This document shows positions 6,959 through 13,705 of a stretch of DNA of 20,942 nucleotides, in pieces. The notes beneath the pieces are model-generated. The model ran no database searches. It was given only the letters and a program-made list of their open reading frames with translations, and had not been told where the DNA came from. Where the stretch lies: the NCBI GenBank assembly GCA_040752215.1, contig JBFMEX010000066.1, forward strand, positions 1 through 20,942. Reading direction: 5' to 3'. The DNA comes from JBFMEX01 sp040752215 (lineage in GTDB: Bacteria; Pseudomonadota; Alphaproteobacteria; Rhizobiales; Hyphomicrobiaceae). The number at the start of each line of letters is the position of its first letter. Position 1 is the first letter of the stretch. A program made the translations under genes and the position numbers.

Positions 6959-8215
6959 CTATATTTCGGGACCACTTGCAGCTTTTTCAATGACACCGAT
7001 TCTCGTCAACACTTCGTCGAAGATGGGGTCGAAAAAGCTGCGGAGAGCTTGACCCTTCGCTCCGGGCAGGTTGTAGGCCACCGCATCCCCGGCCGCAGCT
7101 GCGATGTCCTCCCTTCGCGGAAGATTCTGTTTGACGAGGTAGTCACCATCCGGATCCCAAACCCGAGCGCCTGCCTCTATCATCCGGATCATGTCCTCCT
7201 CTCTCTCCGACAACTCACTCTGCCGCGTCATGGTCGTCACGATACCGCCGAGTTGAAGGTGCAGCCCGAGATCGCTTCGGATTGCCTTCATTTGGCTCAA
7301 GAACTGCGAGATCGCCTCGACCGACAGCTTGTCGAGGATGGTCGGCACAATGAGGTAATGACTGGCCACCAGCGCATTGACAGCACCGATGGACATGCGA
7401 GGAGGCATGTCGAAGATAATGACATCGTAGCTGTCGCGCACCTCAGGCCTCAGCAGCGCGTGCGCGAGTCGATATCGAACGTCGATCTGGTGATCCGCAC
7501 CGCTCAACGGCAAGAGCCATTGCATGAGGAGCCGGCCTTCGGCCTGCGCAAATGGATAGCTGGCCGGAACGAGCCAGCCTCGGTCGACGGCCGGTGTCAA
7601 ATGGACCTTGGCGCGCTCCAAGGTCACGAGGTTTGCGCCGTCCTCCAACAGCATTTCGGCGCGCGATACGACTTCTTCGATCCCCGCCGCGAGCATCAAC
7701 CCGTTCGACAGCGAGCCCTGAAAGTCGAGATCGACCAGCAGAACGCGCAACTTCCGCCGAGACAAGTAGCCGGCAAAGTTTGCCGCGAGAGTCGTCTTAC
7801 CGACGCCGCCCTTGAGATTGCCGAATGTAACGATCTTGGCGCCGTCCGGCCGAAGATACCATTCGGCGTACTTGTCGAACGGCTTGTTCTCTCTCAGCCC
7901 CCAGAGTTGGCGACCGCCTTCTGTGATGCGTCTGAGGTCGTCCTCCAGTTTGCGAATTCTGAGATCGCTGTGTCGAAGCCTCTTCTGCTCGTCTCGAATC
8001 TGGGCGGTTCGCTCAGCGACCTCTGCCTGCGCAACTTCGACTTGTTCATGTAGCTTGCCCAGCTGTGACGACTGCTCAATGAGTTCGCGCCGATCCTTCC
8101 GGCTCCATGCCAACGAGATGACCGCAATGAACGGGCCAAATACATAGGAGACCAACTTCAAAATGGGCTCCCAGGGCTGAATCTGCCCGATAATCCAAGC
8201 AACCCACGACCACAT
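6959..8215 (-). CDS. Membrane-anchored coiled-coil ParA/MinD-type ATPase
   Basis: 418 residues. The hydrophobic N-terminus (about 4-37, with VSYVFGPFIAVISLAW) should insert in the membrane. Residues 40-100 are heptad-like, charged coiled coil. The ParA ATPase domain follows: deviant Walker A KGGVGKTT (135-142) with the signature lysine, switch I VDLDFQGSLS (161-170), Walker B YDVIIFDMPPR (263-273) and a conserved IVPTILDKLS strand. ParA ATPases dimerise on ATP and position DNA or protein cargo. No ParB, centromere repeats or replication genes are nearby, so this is an orphan. Base composition is lower in GC than its neighbours (about 55% in one 60-base line counted, against about 72% in a neighbouring-gene line), which suggests acquisition by transfer. 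ATG 8215 uses CGGAG, which sits inside an inverted repeat. Confidence 0.88.
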   Translation of the reverse strand: MWSWVAWIIGQIQPWEPILKLVSYVFGPFIAVISLAWSRKDRRELIEQSSQLGKLHEQVEVAQAEVAERTAQIRDEQKRLRHSDLRIRKLEDDLRRITEGGRQLWGLRENKPFDKYAEWYLRPDGAKIVTFGNLKGGVGKTTLAANFAGYLSRRKLRVLLVDLDFQGSLSNGLMLAAGIEEVVSRAEMLLEDGANLVTLERAKVHLTPAVDRGWLVPASYPFAQAEGRLLMQWLLPLSGADHQIDVRYRLAHALLRPEVRDSYDVIIFDMPPRMSIGAVNALVASHYLIVPTILDKLSVEAISQFLSQMKAIRSDLGLHLQLGGIVTTMTRQSELSEREEDMIRMIEAGARVWDPDGDYLVKQNLPRREDIAAAAGDAVAYNLPGAKGQALRSFFDPIFDEVLTRIGVIEKAASGPEI

Positions 8216-8221
8216 AGCTTA

Positions 8222-8248
8222 CTCCGAGCGCCAAAATCCTGCTCGGAG
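8222..8248. promoter_or_regulatory. Inverted repeat covering the ribosome site of the ParA-like gene
   Basis: CTCCGAGC (8222-8229) and GCTCGGAG (8241-8248) form a perfect 8-bp inverted repeat with an 11-base spacer. On the minus strand, the arm nearest the gene supplies the Shine-Dalgarno CGGAG of the ATPase. The element could be an operator for autoregulation, as many ParA systems have, or an RNA hairpin that masks the ribosome site. The repeat is seen directly; the role is inferred. Confidence 0.5.
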
Positions 8249-8390
8249 AATTACCACGCCCAATGACAGTTGCGTGTGGCCGAAAGGCGACTCATCAGAG
8301 CCGCCCACCTATCAATCTCGCCGAATGCAATGTCGAGCGGATGGCGGAGACGTCGGCCAACATCTGGCCGCCGAGATTACCCTTCGGCGC

Positions 8391-8470
8391 CTCGACTGCA
8401 CCATCTACCGGATGCACGTCGAGGCGCTGATCGCCTTGCTCGGGGTCTAAGACGGCGCCAGGGCGAACGC
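8391..8470 (+). pseudogene. Decayed partial copy of gene A
   Basis: Bases 8391-8456 match 6421-6486 of gene A with about five differences in 66. In frame this gives LDCTIYRMHVEALIALLGV and then TAA, where gene A has TAC (Tyr), so a nonsense change ends the frame. Weak similarity continues for a few more codons after the stop. The 5' half of the gene is missing or unrecognisable. It ends about 10 bases before the stop of the convergent GlsB/YeaQ gene, just as gene A ends beside gene B. Confidence 0.75.
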
Positions 8471-8480
8471 CGTGCCCCGG

Positions 8481-8732
8481 CTACTTCTTGACGAGCTGGA
8501 GGAAGAAAAGGACCAGGCACGCACCGATGACGGCATTGAGGATCTCGCCGAGAACGCCGCCGAGCACCACGACACCGATGCGCGGCAGCAGCCATCCGCC
8601 GACGACCGCGCCAACGATGCCGACGACGATGTTGCCGAGGAGACCGAAGCCGCCTCCTTTCACGATCTGACCCGCCAGCCAACCGGCGACGGCACCGATC
8701 ACGAGCCAAATGATCAGGACTTCGATAGCCAT
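8481..8732 (-). CDS. GlsB/YeaQ/YmgE family (transglycosylase-associated) membrane protein
   Basis: 83 residues, the normal length for this family of small stress-linked inner-membrane proteins. Three hydrophobic glycine-rich helices are evident: LIIWLVIGAVAGWLAGQIV, LLGNIVVGIVGAVVGGWL and the C-terminal VIGACLVLFFLQLVKK. The G-L-LGN-VVGIVGA pattern is diagnostic. The name transglycosylase-associated is historical; biochemical function is not established, though relatives are induced by stress. The ATG at 8732 was chosen because GGGGAGAG lies about 6 bases upstream and the sequence starts as in relatives (MAIEVLIIWL). It lies between the decayed copies of genes A and B. Confidence 0.92.
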   Translation of the reverse strand: MAIEVLIIWLVIGAVAGWLAGQIVKGGGFGLLGNIVVGIVGAVVGGWLLPRIGVVVLGGVLGEILNAVIGACLVLFFLQLVKK

Positions 8733-8981
8733 GTGTTCTCTCCCCGGGAGCAGAACTCGGCACCACCCTCGCCAGCCGGTGGCGGATTGCGCTCCCGTCC
8801 ACCGGCGAGAATGATGCACAATATGCTGATTTGCGCGCGATCGCCATGACGATCGCCGGCGACCGCGATGCCACGACGAGTCCGTCGCCGTCGCAGGCGT
8901 GGTTGCGGCGTCCGCCCGCATGCCCCGTCCAGCCGAGCCCATAGCCTGTCGGGCCGGCTGATCAGGATGTCGATTTGGGTC

Positions 8982-9269
8982 CTATTTGCGGTTGCGGGAC
9001 TTGTAGCGCTCGATGTCCTCTTTCGAGGCCTCTCCGTCGTCGGCCAGAGCCTTGAGGCAAGTCTTGGAAAGGAGGTTCTGCACGCGTCTCATACAGACGC
9101 GAAGCGACGCGCTCCCAACCGCATGCTCATTGCAATGAGCGAAATAGTCCGATTTGCAGGCCTGCTTGACACGCTCGGTGACTGCGGCACCCGCATCCTC
9201 GCTCGTCAGCATGAGAATGCAGGCAACAGATAGTGCGCTAGTCGCGCACCAGCGCTGCGCGTGCGACAT
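8982..9269 (-). CDS. Small secreted cysteine-rich protein
   Basis: 95 residues. An N-terminal signal peptide (MSHAQRWCATSALSVACILM, cleavage probably after the AGA near 26-28) indicates export to the periplasm. The mature part has a regular Cys pattern: ACKSDYFAHC (Cys38, Cys46), SLRVCMR (Cys59) and LSKTCLKAL (Cys71). This resembles the small Cys-rich-repeat proteins (GLG1-type repeat) common in rhizobial-type genomes, with C..DY..HC....P/VGS...CM......LS..C. The tail is charged (SKEDIERYKSRNRK). Function is unknown. ATG 9269 follows GGGGGA. The upstream 270 bases contain no gene and are somewhat AT-richer than average, so they probably hold its promoter. Confidence 0.8.
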   Translation of the reverse strand: MSHAQRWCATSALSVACILMLTSEDAGAAVTERVKQACKSDYFAHCNEHAVGSASLRVCMRRVQNLLSKTCLKALADDGEASKEDIERYKSRNRK

Positions 9270-9544
9270 TTGCGTTCCCCCTTGCCGGAACCTTCCCTCT
9301 GGCTCTTCCTCGGTCCGCGATGCATGCCCTTGCCAGAGGAGGCAAGCGCACGGCGATGATGAGCCATGGTTGGTATCATAGCAGATACGGGCGCATAGGT
9401 CCGGCGCCACGTCGTGCGCGGCGCGCCAAGCCACCGAATAATTTCTGCAATGTCGATTGCAACAGGGTCGTAGCTGCGGACAGCAGAAGCCAGGCGCGCG
9501 AAGGGTCGTGCCGATAGCGGTTGGAGCAGACGCCGCAGCCCTCC

Positions 9545-9842
9545 TCACCGGGGTGCGACTTGGCAGCGAGCGCGTTCCTGGCCTCGAAGCGCGCCACCTC
9601 GCCGAACCGCTTGCGGATCGCCTCGATGGCGGCTGTGTTGCTGGTGATCCGCGTCGAGGCGCCGGAATACGCATTGGCGACGGCAACCAGCTCGGCCGAC
9701 TTGACGTCGGGATTGGCCGAGATGTCACGAAGCGCTGCCTCGAAGGCGGGCGGGCAGACCGGCGAAACGGGTCACCAGCTTGTGGTCGAGGCCGTCGTTG
9801 TGCGCGCCGGCCGCGTCAGCGTCGTCGAGACGTAGGCGACCA
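9545..9842 (-). pseudogene. Frameshifted copy of gene B
   Basis: Read on the minus strand, the first part gives DDADAAGAHNDGLDHKLVTR followed by FAGL, matching gene B's ARAAAHNHGLDNKLVNRFAGL. A net loss of 20 bases relative to gene B then breaks the frame and leads to a stop. The next frame resumes the match with AFEAALRDI, VAVANAYSGASTRIT and AIRKRFGEVARFEARNALAA. A last shift displaces the ancestral stop (TGA at 9545-9547). No usable start with a ribosome site is seen. The copy is therefore a degenerate paralogue that cannot make a full product. Confidence 0.8.
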
Positions 9843-9959
9843 TGTTGGCCGGCCGATCTGCGCCCACCCCTACCGCTGGCCGGCCGCCGGTGCCATATAG
9901 CGCCGGCCGCCCCGCTGCACGGTCCCGCATCGGCTGGCGCGAGGAGAACGCTTCGCGTG

Positions 9960-11126
9960 ATGTCGAAAGTCGAGCCCCTGACGATGCCGCGCCTGCCGGC
10001 CGGCATCCGCACTCCCGCCTACATCCTGGACGTCGCCAGGCTCGAGCGCAATCTCGCCACCGCAGAGCGGATCAAGAAGCAGACCGGCGCGAAGATCCTG
10101 CTCGCCACCAAGGCGTGGGCGATGCCGGCCGCGTTCCCGCTGATGCGCGACGTGCTCGACGGCACGACCGCCTCCGGCGAGCACGAGGCGCGGCTCGGGC
10201 GCGAGGAGTTCGGCAAGGAGGTGCACGTCTACGCGCCGGCCTACACCGAGACGGAGATGCGCGCCCTCGTCGGCCTCGCCGACCACATCTACTTCAACTC
10301 ACCGGCGCAGATCGCCCGTTTCCGCGGCATCGTCGATGCGGCGCGGCCGGCCAAGCGCATCGGGCTCAGGGTCAACCCCGGCTACTCGATGGTCACCTTG
10401 GGCGGGCATCTCTACGACCCCTGCGCACCGGGGTCGCGCTTCGGCGCAACGCGGGCGATGCTCGACGCTGCGCCGTGGGAGCGGATCGACATCCTGCACA
10501 CGCACGCGCTGTGCGAGGCGACGCACGAGGGCTCCGTCGGCCTGATCCGCCACGTCGCGCGCGAGCTGGCGCCCTATCTCCGTCGGGTCAAGGCGGTCAA
10601 TTTCGGCGGCGGGCACTTCATCAACAAGCCCGGCTACGACGTCGACAAGCTGATCGCGGCGATCGAAGCGTTTCGCGCCGAGCACGACCTCGAGGTGATC
10701 CTGGAGCCGGGCGGCGGCCTCGTGGTCGACACGGGCTACCTGGCCGCGACTGTGCTCGATATCCACCGCAACGAGAAGGACATCGCGATCCTCGACGCGT
10801 CCGCCTCGACCCACATGCCGGACGTGATCGAGGTCCCCTACACGCCACCAGTTCTCGGCGCCGGGGCTCCGGGCGAGCTCGCGCACACCTATGTGCTCGC
10901 CGGCAAGACCTGCATGACCGGCGACGTGATCGGCGAGTACTCGTTCGCGGCACGGCTGCGGGTCGGCGACCGGATCGTCTTCGGCGACATGATGCAGTAC
11001 TCATTCGTGAAGAACACCACCTTCAACGGCACGCCGCTCCCCGATCTGGCGATGCTGGAGGCGGACGGGCGCTACCGTGTCATCAAGTCGTTCGGCTATC
11101 GCGACTTCCGCGATCGGCTCGGCTGA
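9960..11126 (+). CDS. nspC: Carboxynorspermidine/carboxyspermidine decarboxylase
   Basis: 388 residues. This is a PLP-dependent, alanine-racemase-fold (type III) decarboxylase that makes norspermidine or spermidine from its carboxy precursor in the aspartate-semialdehyde polyamine route. Visible features are TPAYILDVARLERNL at the N-terminus, the PLP lysine in LLATKAWAM (Lys51), DGTTASGEHEARLG, YFNSPAQ, GLRVNPGYS, NFGGGHFINKPGYDVDKL, LEPGGGLV and the second active-site segment GKTCMTGDVIGEYSF. The DGTTASG, RVNPG, GYDV and EPG order matches NspC rather than ornithine or DAP decarboxylase. ATG 9960 is preceded by GAGGAG at long spacing; GTG 9957 or the ATG at residue 9 are alternatives. The usual dehydrogenase partner is not in the window. 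The specific substrate cannot be told from sequence. Confidence 0.9.
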   Translation: MSKVEPLTMPRLPAGIRTPAYILDVARLERNLATAERIKKQTGAKILLATKAWAMPAAFPLMRDVLDGTTASGEHEARLGREEFGKEVHVYAPAYTETEMRALVGLADHIYFNSPAQIARFRGIVDAARPAKRIGLRVNPGYSMVTLGGHLYDPCAPGSRFGATRAMLDAAPWERIDILHTHALCEATHEGSVGLIRHVARELAPYLRRVKAVNFGGGHFINKPGYDVDKLIAAIEAFRAEHDLEVILEPGGGLVVDTGYLAATVLDIHRNEKDIAILDASASTHMPDVIEVPYTPPVLGAGAPGELAHTYVLAGKTCMTGDVIGEYSFAARLRVGDRIVFGDMMQYSFVKNTTFNGTPLPDLAMLEADGRYRVIKSFGYRDFRDRLG

Positions 11127-11145
11127 GGGCAGGCGGCGTGCCCTC
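11125..11145 (+). terminator. Hairpin at the nspC stop, possible terminator
   Basis: GAGGGCA (11125-11131) and TGCCCTC (11139-11145) pair perfectly over 7 bp with a 7-base loop, beginning inside the nspC stop codon. A second stem, CGCGCAC / GTGCGCG, follows at 11145-11167. There is no T-run, so intrinsic termination is uncertain. The position between two convergent genes fits. Confidence 0.35.
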
Positions 11146-11241
11146 GCGCACGTCATAGTGGTGCGCGGTGGCTCACGTTGCGAGAGCCGGCCGTTGCGCG
11201 CGGCCCGCTGTTGCGCAGGTGGAAATCCTCGCTCGTGGGCA

Positions 11242-13551
11242 TCATTCGATGGTGACGGCGACCGCGGTGCGCAGCTCCATTCCGGCGCCGAGCGGCGGCG
11301 GCTCGGCGGCGGGCTCCGGACCACGGCGAGCACGGCGGCGGGTGTTGTGCCGGCGGGCCTCGTCGTCCCGGGCGGCGACGGGCAACGACAGAGTCTCGGT
11401 CAGGAACGCCGGCCAGTTACCGAGCGCGGTGAACAGCTGGCGCTCGAAGTCGTGTGCGATGCCGCGCGGCACTGCGCTGTCCTGACGGCAGATGCCGACG
11501 AAGCGCTCGGTGCCCGAGTCGGAAAGCCGCAGCCGGTACGGCGCCTCGGCGCCGGGGACCGTGATCGTCTGGCCGGCCTCGAGCAGATTGGCCTGCTCGA
11601 AAGAGTTGGGGAAGATCACCGTCGCCCGGTTGGCACGGTCGACGTTGACGATGGTCAGGTAGCACGACTGCGTTGCAGTGGCCGAGATCGTCACCTCCTC
11701 GCCGCTGGCGTAGCCGCGCCTGTCGGTCCACAGCGCCAGCCGGGCGCCGCCATCGACGGCTCCCGCCGTCGCCTTGCTCGTCGCCGCGGCACCGAGCGCG
11801 CCGGCGAGGCTCTCGGCCTCGGCCCGCGACAGCGAACCCTGCAGCAGGCGGTGCGCCAGCACGTCGTCGGACCCGTCGTAGGCCACCAGCGCCTCGGCGA
11901 GCTGATCGGGCTCGAGATCGAGTTCGGCCGCGAAGCGCGCCAGCGTCACGTCGCGCTCGTACTCGCCGGCCAGCGCCAGGATCGGCTCCAGTCCCCTGAC
12001 CCTGAGGTCGGGATCGATGCCGGCCTGAATCTGGGCCCGGCGATAGTCGAAGTTGTCGTCGGCGATCCGCTGCTCGAGCTCGCCGCGCTCGGCGTAGAGC
12101 GCGAGCGCCTTCTCGGCCGTTGCCGCGGGCAGCTCCGTCCTGTGCCCGAGGATGCGCTGGCGCAGCTGATCTCCCGCGAGCGCCAAGCCATCGCCGTGGC
12201 AGGAGAGACACCCGCGCGGCGCAGCGAGCGCGTCGGCCGTCGCCGGTGGCCGGGTGTGCTCGCCCGCCGCCTGGCCAGTACCGGCCAGCGTGTCGTCGTC
12301 TCCGTAGACGGCAAACGCGAGGAAGCCGTTCGGCAGCGTGGTGATGAGCCGCGTCTCCTCGACATCTGGCATGCCGTTGCCCTCGACCGAATAGGGCAGC
12401 AGGGGATGAGCGGCCAGCGTGTCGGCGCGCGTGTCGGCAGCGAGATCGTAGGCCAGCCATACGGCGCCCGTGTCGGGGCCATGGCGCTCGACGATACGCG
12501 GTGCTCGGCTCTCCGCGCTCGCCATCAAGGCCGCGCGGCGTGCCTTGCCGGCCAGCGCGCTGTCGGCGAGATTGAAGCCGCGCAGCCCCTCGATCGCCTC
12601 CAGCTTCTGCGGCAGGCCGAGCAGGCGCACGTAGAGCGCCGGAGTGGTGGCGGCATGGGCCAGCCAGTCGGCTGGCAGGATCGGGAACGACGTGCCGGTC
12701 GCCGCGGTCAGCTCGGACGGTGTGGCGGTCGGCAATGGAATTGCCGGGCGCAAGTCGGCGAGCGTCTCCCAATGCTCGCCGATCCAGCCGAAGTCGGTGA
12801 GGCGGAAGGCGAGCAGGACCAGTCCGTCGCCGACGGCCTCGACGCGCCCGGGGGTGCGGGACCAGGACAGGCTGTTCATCAGCTTCTGCACCGCCTGGCG
12901 ATAGCCCGCGAGGTCGGCGAGCGGCGTGCAGGCGTTGTGCAGGTGGGCGAGCGAGACGAAACGGACATCGCGGGCCACCTCGGCGCGGACCTGCGCCACC
13001 CAGCGCGCGGCGAGATCGACGACCTCGTCGAGCCCGACCGGGGTGCGGTCTGCACACACCGGCCGCTGCGGAAGCGCCTCGATCCACTCGCGGATCACGG
13101 CCACGTCGACGGGCTCGGGGGCCACGAAGCCGGACCCTGGCTCGCGCGCGGCGGCGGCCAGATCGAGACCGGCGTGGCCGGTCAGGAACCGCGTGTAGAG
13201 CGGCGAGGCGTCTGCGTTGCCCGGTCGCACGAGATCGCCGTCGGTCGCCAGCGCCGCCAGATCCAGCACGTTGCCGAACCGCTGCACGTGGCGGCGGCGT
13301 AACGGCGAGGCGGCCTGGTGGCAGGCGGCGCAGGAGCGCTCCAGCACGCGGTAGGCCTTGGCCGCAGTGACGTCGCCCGGTGGTGCCGGCCGGATCGGCT
13401 CCGGTGTTGCCGCCGGCGTCGGATCGGCCGGGGCAGCGATCTCCTGCGGCCGCGGCTCGGTCGCCGGGGCCACGGCGGGGCCGATCAGCGCCAACAGCGC
13501 CGACAGCCCGGCGACCGGGACCGCTGATCTCAACGCACGCGCGAACGCCAT
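11242..13551 (-). CDS. Exported di-haem c-type cytochrome-like protein with DUF4384 domain
   Basis: 769 residues. A signal peptide (RALRSAVPVAGLSALLALIG region) and a Pro/Ala-rich linker lead to a first haem motif CAACH (74-78) in a segment like the planctomycete cytochrome c domain. That segment includes LDLAALATDGDLVRPGNADA and an IREWIEALP tail. Residues 195-455 (FVSLAHLHNA, YRQAVQKLMNSLSWS, ATGTSFPILPADWL, TTLPNGFLAFAVYG) end in a second motif CLSCH (448-452). This middle region strongly resembles proteins I recall from Planctomycetes and related bacteria, of unknown function. A DUF4384 domain follows (604-690: YASGEEVTISATATQSCYLT, RATVIFPNSF), then a basic RRHNTRRRARRG tail. It probably acts in the periplasm. 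It lies 154 bases downstream of the caspase-like gene, same strand. Start ATG 13551 has a weak ribosome site. Confidence 0.85.
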   Translation of the reverse strand: MAFARALRSAVPVAGLSALLALIGPAVAPATEPRPQEIAAPADPTPAATPEPIRPAPPGDVTAAKAYRVLERSCAACHQAASPLRRRHVQRFGNVLDLAALATDGDLVRPGNADASPLYTRFLTGHAGLDLAAAAREPGSGFVAPEPVDVAVIREWIEALPQRPVCADRTPVGLDEVVDLAARWVAQVRAEVARDVRFVSLAHLHNACTPLADLAGYRQAVQKLMNSLSWSRTPGRVEAVGDGLVLLAFRLTDFGWIGEHWETLADLRPAIPLPTATPSELTAATGTSFPILPADWLAHAATTPALYVRLLGLPQKLEAIEGLRGFNLADSALAGKARRAALMASAESRAPRIVERHGPDTGAVWLAYDLAADTRADTLAAHPLLPYSVEGNGMPDVEETRLITTLPNGFLAFAVYGDDDTLAGTGQAAGEHTRPPATADALAAPRGCLSCHGDGLALAGDQLRQRILGHRTELPAATAEKALALYAERGELEQRIADDNFDYRRAQIQAGIDPDLRVRGLEPILALAGEYERDVTLARFAAELDLEPDQLAEALVAYDGSDDVLAHRLLQGSLSRAEAESLAGALGAAATSKATAGAVDGGARLALWTDRRGYASGEEVTISATATQSCYLTIVNVDRANRATVIFPNSFEQANLLEAGQTITVPGAEAPYRLRLSDSGTERFVGICRQDSAVPRGIAHDFERQLFTALGNWPAFLTETLSLPVAARDDEARRHNTRRRARRGPEPAAEPPPLGAGMELRTAVAVTIE

Positions 13552-13705
13552 CGTGACGCCTATGCTCGAGCCCGTCGCCCCGCTACGCCTCGTCCCGGCC
13601 GCGATTTCCCCCTCGGCAGGAGAACACTATGCCCAGCCGGGCGCGCAGCATGTGTCCGCCAGACAACACCGTTAAGGCGCGAGTGTGACGTGCGCTCGGG
13701 CGGCA

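Noticed and set aside
6959..8215. Plasmid or chromosome partition locus (parAB)
   Set aside because: No ParB gene, parS-like repeats or replication gene around it; kept as an orphan ParA-type ATPase.
9870..10886. Minus-strand frames opposite nspC
   Set aside because: Shadows of a PLP decarboxylase with complete motifs on the + strand.
11077..13302. 741-codon + strand open frame opposite the haem protein
   Set aside because: Antisense shadow; repetitive Arg/Gly/Ala/Leu composition with no domain, while the minus strand has clear haem and DUF4384 motifs.
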